Below, in pieces: positions 7,059 through 14,538 of a stretch of 19,320 nucleotides of DNA; position 1 is the first letter of the stretch; each line of letters opens with the position of its first letter. The translations under genes were made by a program, and so were the position numbers. The notes beneath the pieces were generated by a model. The model had not been told where the DNA came from. It was given only the letters and a program-made list of their open reading frames with translations, and searched no databases. The DNA is from Porticoccaceae bacterium UBA1989 (GTDB taxonomy: Bacteria; Pseudomonadota; Gammaproteobacteria; Pseudomonadales; Porticoccaceae), in contig DDDD01000016.1 of NCBI GenBank assembly GCA_002335945.1, positions 1-19,320 on the forward strand, given 5' to 3'.

Positions 7059-8400
7059 AGACTAAATTCCAGCGCACTAACAGGCATAGCATGGCAATGC
7101 CTGCCGCAATAATAACGCCACACCAAAATCCGTAAACGCCCATTGGCGGCCCCCAAAAATCAGTAAGCGCCAGAGTGTAGGCAATGGGGAATGCAATTAC
7201 CCAAAACGCGAACACCTGAATAAGTAGGGGTATGCGCGCATCTTTATAGCCCCGAAGAGCACCACTGCAGGCCATCTGCAAACCATCAACTGAACCCAGT
7301 ACCGCGGCAAAAATAAACAGGTTTGCAGCAATTATTTGAACACTGGGATCCGAGCTAAACAGGGCTGCTAGGTCATGGCGGAAGATGATCTTCAGTGCGC
7401 CTAAAAGCAGCGCAATAATAAGCACCAGCTTAAAACCGGTGAGACAGATAAGCCTGGCATCAACAGGGTCGCCACGCCCCTCTGCATGAGCCACCTTAAT
7501 GGTCAGTGCCTGGGCTATACCCAGCGGCACCATAAATGCCAGGGAATCAATATTAATGGCAACCGCATGAGCGCCTAAAATATCGGACCCCAAATGGGCA
7601 ATCATCATTGGAATAATGGCAAAGAAACTGAATTCTGCAGCAATATTGAGTGCAATGGGAATACCTAAACGCAGAATATTAGCGATGGCTTTAGGGTTTG
7701 GCAGGCTAAATAGGTGGTAGAGGCTAAGGCTTTTCATCGTAACTGAGTAGCGACCGTAGCAGGCCATACAGATTAATAAAAAAGTCATCACTATTACCGT
7801 GGCCCAAGCGGCACCGATGCCTCCCATTGCTGGGAGTCCGAACTTACCAAACACCAGAGCGTAATCGAGCAAGATATTGAGCAAGAAGGCCATGCAGTTG
7901 AACACCATGACCGGTCGCGTATCGCCCATACCCTCGAAGGTACTGCGAAAAGCAAAAAAAGCGGGAAACATAAAGCCGGTAATCAGAAAGGGCAGCAGGT
8001 AGCCTCGCGCTATGCGGAAGACCTCCGCGGAAATATCCAAGCTGCCTAGTAGTTGCACCCCAAGTAGAACAGCAATACAGGTGAATATACCCATTGGCAG
8101 CGCCAGCCAGAGCGCCTGCTGAAACTGGAAGCGCACCCGCTCAGGCTGTCCGGCCCCCCAGTAATTACCAATAATGGGGCTATTGCCAATCATGATACCG
8201 ATAACCACCAGATTGATCATCGACCAGATGCTGCCGCCCAGCTGAAGCGCTGCCAGAGTGTCTGAGCTAACCTGCCCTGCCATATAAATGTCGGTTACAG
8301 TCATGCCGACCACGGCGACCTGACCGAGAATTAGCGGCCCGGCAAGACGAAGTAATACGCGAGCATTCTCTATAAAGGTGGGTCTTGTCTTAGTGATCAT
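7027..8400 (-). CDS. MATE-family multidrug/toxin efflux protein (NorM-like)
   Basis: This 457-residue, very hydrophobic protein has about 12 predicted membrane helices, the standard MATE size. Recognisable family segments are LRLAGPLILGQVAVVGMTVTD, the opening helix with the conserved turn, and GSIWSMINLVVIGIMIGNSPIIG. The second half repeats the fold (IPIALNIAAEFSFFAIIPMMIA) as expected for the internally duplicated MATE structure. Such proteins export cationic drugs, metabolites or toxins using a Na+ or H+ gradient across the inner membrane; the substrate here cannot be told. The gene stands alone, convergent with prmC and divergent from the DoxX gene. No Shine-Dalgarno sequence is visible before the ATG (an A/T-rich run instead), so the exact start is less certain than the family. 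Confidence 0.93.
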   Translation of the reverse strand: MITKTRPTFIENARVLLRLAGPLILGQVAVVGMTVTDIYMAGQVSSDTLAALQLGGSIWSMINLVVIGIMIGNSPIIGNYWGAGQPERVRFQFQQALWLALPMGIFTCIAVLLGVQLLGSLDISAEVFRIARGYLLPFLITGFMFPAFFAFRSTFEGMGDTRPVMVFNCMAFLLNILLDYALVFGKFGLPAMGGIGAAWATVIVMTFLLICMACYGRYSVTMKSLSLYHLFSLPNPKAIANILRLGIPIALNIAAEFSFFAIIPMMIAHLGSDILGAHAVAINIDSLAFMVPLGIAQALTIKVAHAEGRGDPVDARLICLTGFKLVLIIALLLGALKIIFRHDLAALFSSDPSVQIIAANLFIFAAVLGSVDGLQMACSGALRGYKDARIPLLIQVFAFWVIAFPIAYTLALTDFWGPPMGVYGFWCGVIIAAGIAMLCLLVRWNLVSTRYRKSIPA

Positions 8401-8493
8401 TTTTTATTTATATCAGGTGCGTTCTGTATTCTCGTTGAATGCCCATACCAAAGGAAGTAAAAGTTACGATAAGAGATATCTATGGTCATATTT

Positions 8494-8521
8494 GGAATCT
8501 TTTAAGCGAACGGCGCTCTAA
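8494..8521 (+). promoter_or_regulatory. Possible ECF-type (sigma-E-like) promoter of the DoxX gene
   Basis: GGAATCT, a 16-base spacer and TCTAA lie 41 bases before the DoxX start. This resembles the RpoE/AlgU type (GGAACTT, 16-17 bases, TCTGA/TCAAA). The match is imperfect and rests on one site only, so it is tentative. Confidence 0.3.
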
Positions 8522-8561
8522 TTTCCAATCATTAAAAAACCATCGCTAGGGAGTAGGAAAC

Positions 8562-9203
8562 ATGCAGGGACCTGTCAGCTTATACCGTCTGTTGATCGAA
8601 AAATTAAAATCCATTAACTGGTTGGGACCACTAGCGTTCAGGCTCTACCTGGCCCCTATTTTTATTGGCGTCGGCGCCCATAAATTCGCTAATTTTGAAG
8701 ATATGGTGGCCTGGTTTGGAAATCCCGACTGGGGTCTGGGTCTGCCCATGCCTACATTGATGGTTTTCCTCGCTGCCAGCGCTGAGTTGTTTGGTGGTCT
8801 GGCATTGCTTCTTGGTGTAGCGACGAGGCTCTTTGCCATACCGCTCATTTTTACCATGCTGGTGGCTATGGGCACGACACATTGGGACAACGGCTGGTTT
8901 GCTATCGCCCCAGGTGACCCTTCTACCAGTACCGCCAGCGTCTTGGCCATGGTGGGTATTCCGGCGGCACAGCGCAGCCTAAAAAATAGCGAGGGCGTGG
9001 GTGCCCGCGTTGGCGCAGCAAAAAGTATCTTGCGTAAACATGGCAACTACAGCTGGCTCACGGAGAAAGGTAATTTCGTGATTCTCAACAATGGCATCGA
9101 ATTTGCCGCAACCTATCTGATTATGCTGTTAAGTCTGCTGTTTACGGGTGGCGGCCGCTGGGTGAGTCTGGATTACTGGATTGCCAAGCACTTTAAATCC
9201 TAG
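8562..9203 (+). CDS. DoxX-family inner-membrane protein
   Basis: The 213-residue protein carries a DoxX-type four-helix membrane core. A first helix (LAFRLYLAPIFIGVGAHKF) precedes an amphipathic turn (FGNPDWGLGLPMP), a second helix (LMVFLAASAELFGGLALLLGVATRLFAI) and a third (PLIFTMLVAMGTTHW). A long loop of about 65 residues leads to a last helix (FAATYLIMLLSLLF). The segment HWDNGWFAIAPGDP is common in marine proteobacterial members, from memory. DoxX proteins are small membrane subunits linked in some species to thiosulfate:quinone oxidation or to redox and detoxification complexes. No partner subunit is adjacent, so no reaction is assigned. The start has a GGAG (in TAGGGAGTAGG) at good spacing. 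It is transcribed alone, with a hairpin after its end. Confidence 0.85.
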   Translation: MQGPVSLYRLLIEKLKSINWLGPLAFRLYLAPIFIGVGAHKFANFEDMVAWFGNPDWGLGLPMPTLMVFLAASAELFGGLALLLGVATRLFAIPLIFTMLVAMGTTHWDNGWFAIAPGDPSTSTASVLAMVGIPAAQRSLKNSEGVGARVGAAKSILRKHGNYSWLTEKGNFVILNNGIEFAATYLIMLLSLLFTGGGRWVSLDYWIAKHFKS

Positions 9204-9233
9204 GGCTATAGTCTTACCGGCTAGCGCCAATTT

Positions 9234-9279
9234 AGTAGATCAACATAGTAGAGCAACACAGTAGAGCGATATAGTAGAC
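9234..9279. repeat. 13-bp tandem repeat, three and a half copies
   Basis: AGTAGA recurs at 9234, 9247, 9260 and 9273, an exact 13-base period. The units read AGTAGATCAACAT, AGTAGAGCAACAC, AGTAGAGCGATAT and a partial AGTAGAC. The repeat is non-coding, between the DoxX stop and the rhlB leader. It may be replication slippage or a binding-site array; the sequence does not decide. Confidence 0.85.
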
Positions 9280-9303
9280 GGCTCCTGGCTCTGCCCAGGG
9301 GCC
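9280..9303 (+). terminator. Strong hairpin after the DoxX gene (possible terminator)
   Basis: GGCTCCTGG (9280-9288) pairs with CCAGGGGCC (9295-9303) over nine pairs, one of them G-U, around a six-base loop. The following bases (ACTTATTAAT) are A/T-rich but have no true T run, so it is not a textbook intrinsic terminator. It may end the DoxX message or protect its 3' end. Confidence 0.4.
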
Positions 9304-9322
9304 ACTTATTAATGTCAGCGAA

Positions 9323-9410
9323 TAATTAACAATTCTGCTACACTCCGCGCCATTCGCGGGTATGCCAATGGCCATAGGCTTGGGCTCCCCAGCCAACTAA
9401 TTGTTAATTA
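9323..9410 (+). promoter_or_regulatory. Inverted repeat with internal hairpins in the rhlB leader
   Basis: TAATTAACAATT at 9323-9334 is perfectly complementary to AATTGTTAATTA at 9399-9410. The 64 bases between hold further self-complementary pieces: CCGCG/CGCGG (9345-9349 with 9355-9359), a GCC-AAT-GGC stretch and GGCTTGG...CCCAGCC just before the right arm. If transcribed, this could form a branched RNA closed 15 bases before the TTG start of rhlB. Alternatives are an operator or a tiny inverted-repeat element. No target-site duplication is visible. Confidence 0.5.
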
Positions 9411-9425
9411 CAGAGTAGACATACT

Positions 9426-10934
9426 TTGACTGAAAATAATTCTGCACCTACAGATACCACGCCTGATACTTCTGATACTGAGGTTGCTACTGCCGCTGAA
9501 GCTGCAGTAAATACAAAGGCTGAAGTTACGGTAGATACCAAGACTGAAAATAGCCAGGCTGAAAAATCCTCTTCAAATCGTCGCAGCAGAGGTCGCGGTC
9601 GCGGCGGATCTAGCTGGGACCTTTCTCAATTTGAAGTTGCACCTGAGGAAGGGAAAGTCAGATTCCATGACTTTGATCTACCCCTGCCGCTTATGCGCGG
9701 CATTCAGGATACTGGGTTTAAATTTTGCACACCTATTCAGGGTGCCTCGTTGCCACATACCCTTAACGGTCACGATATCGTCGGTAAGGCACAGACAGGT
9801 ACCGGCAAGACGGCTGCGTTTCTAATTAATATTATTACCGACCTGCTTAAGCACCCTATTGAGGGTGATCGCTATATGGGCGAGGCTCGATCGTTAATTT
9901 TGGCACCGACCCGTGAGTTGGCAATACAGATTGCTGATGATGCAGTAGCGCTTTTAAAGCACACCAAACTCAATGTGCACTGTTTAGTGGGCGGCATGGA
10001 CTACGGTAAGCAGTTACAAAAAATGCAGAAAATGCACTGTGACATTTTGGTTGGAACGCCTGGCCGACTGTTGGATTTTGCCAACAACCGCGACGTCTAT
10101 CTGGATCAGGTAGAAGTGATGGTGATTGATGAAGCTGACCGTATGCTAGATATGGGCTTTATCCCACAGGTGCGACGTCTGGTTAATTTGACGCCAAAGC
10201 GTGAAGATCGCCAGACCCTGCTGTTCTCAGCAACCTTTACCCCAGAGATACTGCGCCTTTCAGGCACCTGGACTGACAAGCCGGTAACCGTAGAAATTGG
10301 TGCCGAGCGAGTGGCCACAGATACGGTAGAGCAAAAAGTCTATATCACGACCGCCAGTGAGAAGTTTGCCTTACTGCATAATATTCTTGTCGGTGACGAT
10401 GTGGACAGCGTAATGATTTTCGCTAACCGCCGAGACATCTGCCGAACCCTCCAAGAGAAACTCAATAAGAAAGGCTTTAAAGCCGGTTTGCTGTCTGGCG
10501 ATGTACCCCAGAACCGACGTATGAAAACCTTAGAATCCTTTAAGAGCGGTGCGACCAAAGTGATGGTGGCAACCGATGTAGCGGGTCGGGGTATTCATGT
10601 TGACGGTGTAAGTCATGTGATTAACTACACCTTGCCGGAGGAGCCAGAGGACTACGTTCACCGTATTGGCCGCACTGGCCGTGCTGGCAGTACCGGCACA
10701 TCCATTAGTTTCGCCTGTGAAGACGATGCATTTTTGCTCGAGCCAATCGAGAAGTTGCTGGATATGAAGCTGGCCTGCACCATGCCAGAAGAAAAGTTAC
10801 TGCAACCGGTTCCTTCTAATTACAAGCCTGCAGCACGCAAGTTAAAAGTAGACGCTGCGCCCGAACAGAGCACAGAACAAAAATCAGCACAAAAAGAAGA
10901 GCAAAGCCAAGAGAAGACTGTTAGCGAAGACTAG
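9426..10934 (+). CDS. rhlB: DEAD-box ATP-dependent RNA helicase, RhlB-type
   Basis: All superfamily 2 helicase motifs are present in the 502-residue product. These are the Q motif (FKFCTPIQ, 98-105), motif I AQTGTGKT (122-129), Ia PTRELA (161-166), Ib TPGR (211-214), II DEAD (235-238), III SAT (268-270), V ATDVAGRGI (382-390) and VI HRIGRTGR (412-419). The VRFHDFDLPLPLM entry resembles RhlB of pseudomonads, the helicase that aids RNA decay with RNase E. An N-terminal tail of about 75 residues is Ala/Thr/Glu-rich with an RG box (RRSRGRGRGG, 52-61), and the C-terminal tail is charged and Gln/Glu/Lys-rich. A TTG start is chosen because an in-frame stop lies seven codons upstream and no ATG fits. 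RhlB rather than another DEAD-box paralogue is likely but not proven. Confidence 0.88.
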   Translation: MTENNSAPTDTTPDTSDTEVATAAEAAVNTKAEVTVDTKTENSQAEKSSSNRRSRGRGRGGSSWDLSQFEVAPEEGKVRFHDFDLPLPLMRGIQDTGFKFCTPIQGASLPHTLNGHDIVGKAQTGTGKTAAFLINIITDLLKHPIEGDRYMGEARSLILAPTRELAIQIADDAVALLKHTKLNVHCLVGGMDYGKQLQKMQKMHCDILVGTPGRLLDFANNRDVYLDQVEVMVIDEADRMLDMGFIPQVRRLVNLTPKREDRQTLLFSATFTPEILRLSGTWTDKPVTVEIGAERVATDTVEQKVYITTASEKFALLHNILVGDDVDSVMIFANRRDICRTLQEKLNKKGFKAGLLSGDVPQNRRMKTLESFKSGATKVMVATDVAGRGIHVDGVSHVINYTLPEEPEDYVHRIGRTGRAGSTGTSISFACEDDAFLLEPIEKLLDMKLACTMPEEKLLQPVPSNYKPAARKLKVDAAPEQSTEQKSAQKEEQSQEKTVSED

Positions 10935-10959
10935 ATGTCCGCTAGCAGTTTTTACACAA

Positions 10960-10980
10960 CAGGCTCTAATCTAGAGCCTG
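10960..10980. terminator. Perfect hairpin between convergent rhlB and cysZ ends
   Basis: CAGGCTCT (10960-10967) pairs with AGAGCCTG (10973-10980) around a five-base loop. It spans the cysZ stop and lies 26 bases after the rhlB stop. No long T run follows on either strand, so a termination role is plausible but weakly supported. Confidence 0.45.
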
Positions 10981-11724
10981 TAATTGATTGCTCCTTATCC
11001 AAAGCAGTGTTCCACCAATAACCGTCGCTGGCAGCAATAGCAGGTTAACGATTGGAATAGCGGACGCTGCCAATGCCGAAAACCCAAACCCCATCGACTG
11101 CCATCTCTGTGCTGCTGCACGCTGACGTAAGTCTCTAAAACCGACCTGATCAATATCTGCGCCATAATCTAAATACTGCAGTGCCAGTGACCAGGCTGCC
11201 CAGCTGCCCGCCACAATAGGCACCAGTAGGTTGGCCAGTGGGATAAAACTAATTGCCAGACAGAGTAGCCCCGCAGCAATGGCGCGTGGAATAAGATAAC
11301 CCATGAGCTGGAGTTGTCGAACAAAGCTGCCCCAGGCAATTTCTAACATTGATTTAGGTTCTGAGATTGTTTGATCGTCGCTCATCATCAGTATGATTCT
11401 TTCCGCGATCAGTCCGTAAAACGGTGAGCCGATCAGGTTGGCAATCAGGGTAAAGGTGAAGGCGTAGACCACCAGCGCCAGCGCGGCAAAAAGACCCCAA
11501 ATAATCCATACCAGCCAGTGCAACCAATCTGGCACCAGGTTGATAACACTGTCTAGCCAACCCACGAGCCATTGGGCTGCGAAGCCTGTGGCACCGGCAA
11601 ACAGTACTATATTGATTAAAAGTGGGATTATCACCAGCCAGCGAATATCCCGATGCCAGAGTAACTTCAGGCCCTCAAGAATTAGGGCTGGGCTAGAAAT
11701 AATAGAAGGCTGTTGTTTATGCAT
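10966..11724 (-). CDS. cysZ: CysZ-like membrane protein (EI24 family sulfate transporter)
   Basis: The 252-residue protein has the length and layout of CysZ, an inner-membrane protein that admits sulfate for cysteine synthesis. An N-terminal IISSPALILEGLKLLWHRDIRWLVIIPLLINIVLF block and a helix pair at about 65-100 come first. The family signature FTFTLIANLIGSPFYGLIAERI follows, and hydrophobic helices occur at about 140-185 and 218-246. LDYGADI near residue 187 fits the EI24/CysZ family. No cysteine-synthesis gene adjoins, so sulfate as substrate is inferred from family only. It converges on rhlB, separated by a perfect hairpin, and diverges from the AsmA-like gene. Confidence 0.85.
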   Translation of the reverse strand: MHKQQPSIISSPALILEGLKLLWHRDIRWLVIIPLLINIVLFAGATGFAAQWLVGWLDSVINLVPDWLHWLVWIIWGLFAALALVVYAFTFTLIANLIGSPFYGLIAERIILMMSDDQTISEPKSMLEIAWGSFVRQLQLMGYLIPRAIAAGLLCLAISFIPLANLLVPIVAGSWAAWSLALQYLDYGADIDQVGFRDLRQRAAAQRWQSMGFGFSALAASAIPIVNLLLLPATVIGGTLLWIRSNQLQALD

Positions 11725-11752
11725 GGTTTTTTAAATATCCGTTCAATCAACT

Positions 11753-11781
11753 TTTACAATACCAAGAATAGCATCTATGCT
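11753..11781 (+). promoter_or_regulatory. Sigma-70 promoter candidate for the AsmA-like gene
   Basis: TTTACA (11753-11758), a 17-base spacer and TATGCT (11776-11781) form a good sigma-70-type promoter. It would start transcription near 11788, about 40 bases before the start codon. The spacing and five of six -35 bases agree with consensus. Confidence 0.45.
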
Positions 11782-11828
11782 TTTTAAAACATGCACTTTT
11801 AAAATCAGGCTTAGTTCAAGGAAAAAAT

Positions 11829-12554
11829 ATGGGTAAGGTCGTAAAAATAACATTGGTATTGCTGTTGGTACTGACTGTCGTGGTGGTAATGAATCTCGGT
11901 AGCGGCCTTAAAACCTTGGTTGAAACTCTGGGGCCAGAGATGACTCAGTCTCAGGTTAGTCTGGGCAAAGCCAAGATATCCCTGATGTCAGGCGAGGGCA
12001 GTTTTGAAGATCTAGTAATTGGTAATCCCGAAGGCTTTGATACCCAGCATGCTTTTTCACTGGGGGAGATCAGCTTTAAGCTGGATCCGGAGTCGGTGAC
12101 TACAGATACCATTGTGGTGGAATCCCTGCGTATTCTGGCTCCGCAAATTATTATGGAGTCCGGCCGTGGCGGCAGCAATCTGGATCGCATTCAGGAAAAC
12201 ATCCAGTCCTATCTAGGTTCGAGCGCTCCAGCGACTGAGGCTGAAGAAGGCGCCAGCAAGAATATTGTTATCCGAGATCTGCTCATTAGTGATGCTCTGC
12301 TCGAATATGGTCTGCTGGGTTCGGCCACATTGGAGCTGCCATTACCTGAGCTGCACCTGACCAATATTGGCGAGGAGGGACAGGGGGTTTCTATTGCCGA
12401 GGCCAGCGCCAAAATAATTGCTGAGATTTCTAAGAGTGCATCCAAAGAAGCCCTCAAATCTGGGGCGCTTAAAGATGCGGGCAGTAAGCTGGAGGATCAG
12501 ATAAAAGATAAAACCGACGATCTAAAAAGCCTATTCAAAGGGCTAAAAAAATAA
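11829..12554 (+). CDS. Membrane-anchored protein, AsmA-like, function unknown
   Basis: The 241-residue product begins with a lysine-flanked hydrophobic helix (about residues 5-23) without a clear cleavage site, so it is probably an inner-membrane anchor with a periplasmic body. The body is beta-rich with alternating pattern: VSLGKAKISLMSGEGSFEDL, VIGNPEGF, FSLGEISFKLDPESV and VVESLRILAPQIIMES. This style is seen in the N-terminal part of AsmA/YhdP-type proteins, which bridge the envelope and affect lipid traffic, but here it is much shorter. The C-terminus is a charged helical tail (KDAGSKLEDQIKDKTDDLKSL). AAGGA lies 7 bases before the ATG. It converges on smpB with a 19-base gap. I recognise the style, not a specific function; the AsmA link is tentative. 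Confidence 0.6.
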   Translation: MGKVVKITLVLLLVLTVVVVMNLGSGLKTLVETLGPEMTQSQVSLGKAKISLMSGEGSFEDLVIGNPEGFDTQHAFSLGEISFKLDPESVTTDTIVVESLRILAPQIIMESGRGGSNLDRIQENIQSYLGSSAPATEAEEGASKNIVIRDLLISDALLEYGLLGSATLELPLPELHLTNIGEEGQGVSIAEASAKIIAEISKSASKEALKSGALKDAGSKLEDQIKDKTDDLKSLFKGLKK

Positions 12555-12573
12555 AAAGGGTAAGAATCGCGTT

Positions 12574-13047
12574 TTAGCTGTGGCGCATAATACGCGCCTT
12601 CTGGCGATCCCAATCCTTAGCCTTGTCGTCTTGGCGTTTGTCATAGGTGGCCTTGCCCTTAGCCAGAGCAATTTCGCACTTAATAAGATGGCCTTTCCAA
12701 TACAGGGCTGTGCACACGCAGGTGTGGCCTTTTTGGTTAACCCCTTCCTCAAGCTTTTGCAGCTCGCGGTGATTGAGGAGTAACTTTCTAGTTCTCGTGG
12801 GGTCGGTGACAAAATGCGTAGAGGCCGATGGTAGGGGTGCGATATTGGTGCCTATCAAAAAGGCCTCGCCATTTTTCAAAAACACATAGGTATCCGTCAG
12901 GTTGACCCTGCCGTCACGTAAGCTTTTTACTTCCCAGCCCAATAGCGATATTCCCGCCTCAAATTTTTCTTCGAGGAAATAATCACGCTTCACCTTTTTA
13001 TTTAAGGCGATGGTGGTGGATTGCTGTTTGGGTTTCTTTTTAGTCAT
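12574..13047 (-). CDS. smpB: SsrA-binding protein SmpB
   Basis: SmpB binds tmRNA and escorts it to stalled ribosomes for trans-translation. The 157-residue length is normal. Family marks are IALNKKVKRDYFLEEKFEAGI, the RNA-binding LLGWEVKSLRDGRVNLTDTYV, FLIGTNIAPLP, the TRTRKLLLNHREL block and EIALAKGKATYDKRQ. A basic C-terminal tail (DWDRQKARIMRHS) normally enters the decoding centre. The tmRNA gene (ssrA) is not in the window. A consensus-like promoter is placed so that transcription would begin two or three bases before the ATG. Divergent from the NSS symporter gene. Confidence 0.97.
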   Translation of the reverse strand: MTKKKPKQQSTTIALNKKVKRDYFLEEKFEAGISLLGWEVKSLRDGRVNLTDTYVFLKNGEAFLIGTNIAPLPSASTHFVTDPTRTRKLLLNHRELQKLEEGVNQKGHTCVCTALYWKGHLIKCEIALAKGKATYDKRQDDKAKDWDRQKARIMRHS

Positions 13048-13055
13048 AGCCCGCG

Positions 13056-13083
13056 ATTATACGTTGGCCACGGCGATTGTCAT
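13056..13083 (-). promoter_or_regulatory. Sigma-70 promoter of smpB, almost touching the start codon
   Basis: On the minus strand ATGACA (13083-13078), a 16-base spacer and TATAAT (13061-13056) form a near-consensus promoter. Initiation six or seven bases after the -10 element would fall at about 13049-13050, while the start codon begins at 13047. This implies a message with almost no leader, and no Shine-Dalgarno sequence is visible. Confidence 0.6.
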
Positions 13084-13164
13084 GAAATATTACCAACCTT
13101 AATTAGATACTGTATTCAATAGGGGTTATGGGTACAATTTGGCCATCAAAAACGGAGAGCACTT

Positions 13165-14538
13165 GTGGCAATACAACAAAAAGGAATGCATGGGGCCTGG
13201 GCCAGTCGATGGACCTTTATTATGGCCGCGACGGGTTCAGCTGTTGGCCTGGGTAATATGTGGAAGTTTCCCTATGTGGCAGGTAGCAATGGCGGTGGTG
13301 CCTTTGTCCTGGTCTACCTGGGCTGCATTCTGCTAATCGGTGTGCCGGTCATGATGGCTGAGGTGTTGATTGGCCGACAGGGCCGTCAAAGCCCGGTCAA
13401 CTCTATGCGCGATGTGGTTAACGAAAGCGGTGCTGATTCCCGTTGGCGCCATGTTGGCTGGGTAGGTGTTGCGGCAGGTATGTTAATCCTGTCGTTTTAC
13501 GCAGTGATTGCTGGCTGGGCACTGGCCTATATTTTTGAAGCGGCCTCTGGAGACTTAGTTGGCATCAACGGTGATACCGCAGGTGCAATATTTGGCAACC
13601 TGCTGGCAGATCCCGGTCGCCTGATTTTCTGGCAGTCAGTATTCATGTTGCTCTGTATCGGTGTAGTGGTGGGGGGCGTAAAAAAAGGGTTGGGTGTCGC
13701 GGTAGAAATACTCATGCCATTGCTGTTTATTATGTTGCTGCTACTGCTGGGCTTTAGTTTTTTTAAGGGAGATTTTGCGGCGGCGTGGAACTTCCTGTTT
13801 AACTTTAATGTTGAATTGCTGACTTGGCGCGGCGTGCTTGAAGCTATGGGCCAGGCATTCTTTACCCTGAGTATTGGTATGGGTGCGATTATGGCCTACG
13901 GCGCCTATATGCCCCAGAACGCGAATATAGGTAAAACCATTTTGATCGTGGCGTTTTTTGATAGTCTGGTTGCGATTGTCTCTGGCTTAATTATTTTCTC
14001 GATTGTTTTTGCTACCCCAGGAATCGAGCCCAGTGCCGGCCCCGGACTAATGTTTATCAGCCTTCCCATCGCTTTCGGCGGTATGCCCGGCGGCTTGTTA
14101 ATTGGCTCGGCATTTTTTGTTTTGGTGTCTATTGCGGCCTGGAGTTCAGCTATTTCTCTGTTGGAACCCTGTGTTGCCTGGTTGATAGAGGCTAAGAACA
14201 TGGGGCGTGTGCAGGCCAATCTGCTGCTGGCTGGTTTTGCCTGGTTGCTGGGTCTGGGTTCTGTGCTGTCATTTAATGTCTGGTCTCACATAAAGTTGGC
14301 TGGCTTTACCATTTTCGATTTTCTAGACTTCTTAACGGCCAATATTATGTTGCCCCTGTCGGGTCTGTTGATCGCTCTGTTTGTTGGCTATGCGATGAAA
14401 AAGGAATTGATCGATGCCCAGATGGCGGGCACATCACCCAGGGTAATGAAACTGTGGCAAGTCACATTGCGATATATTGCACCTGTGGCGATCAGTGCGG
14501 TGTTTGTGATGGGCATTGTCGATAAATTTTTCTCCTAG
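13165..14538 (+). CDS. Sodium-dependent transporter, NSS/SNF (SLC6-like) family
   Basis: The 457-residue, strongly hydrophobic protein has the bacterial NSS size, with 11-12 expected membrane helices of the LeuT fold. The helix-1 signature GSAVGLGNMWKFPY (24-37) forms the unwound substrate- and Na+-binding segment. SNGGGAFVLVYLGCILLIGVPVMMAEVLIGR follows as helix 2. Later helices contain AFFTLSIGMGAIMAYGAYMP, typical of helix 6, and a serine-rich helix 8 (AAWSSAISLLEP) with Na+-site residues. The family takes up amino acids or related amines with Na+; the substrate is unknown. The start is GTG with GGAGAG about 7 bases upstream. ratA follows after only 8 bases, so symporter and ratAB probably share a transcript. 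Confidence 0.93.
   Translation: MAIQQKGMHGAWASRWTFIMAATGSAVGLGNMWKFPYVAGSNGGGAFVLVYLGCILLIGVPVMMAEVLIGRQGRQSPVNSMRDVVNESGADSRWRHVGWVGVAAGMLILSFYAVIAGWALAYIFEAASGDLVGINGDTAGAIFGNLLADPGRLIFWQSVFMLLCIGVVVGGVKKGLGVAVEILMPLLFIMLLLLLGFSFFKGDFAAAWNFLFNFNVELLTWRGVLEAMGQAFFTLSIGMGAIMAYGAYMPQNANIGKTILIVAFFDSLVAIVSGLIIFSIVFATPGIEPSAGPGLMFISLPIAFGGMPGGLLIGSAFFVLVSIAAWSSAISLLEPCVAWLIEAKNMGRVQANLLLAGFAWLLGLGSVLSFNVWSHIKLAGFTIFDFLDFLTANIMLPLSGLLIALFVGYAMKKELIDAQMAGTSPRVMKLWQVTLRYIAPVAISAVFVMGIVDKFFS

Noticed and set aside
9234..9279. Short regularly spaced repeats resembling a CRISPR array
   Set aside because: The period is 13 bases with no spacers of 30 or so bases between repeats, and no cas gene is present.
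9323..9410. Inverted repeat as a miniature transposable element
   Set aside because: At 88 bp it is very short, lacks a visible target-site duplication, and has no second copy in the window. An RNA or operator role fits the position better.
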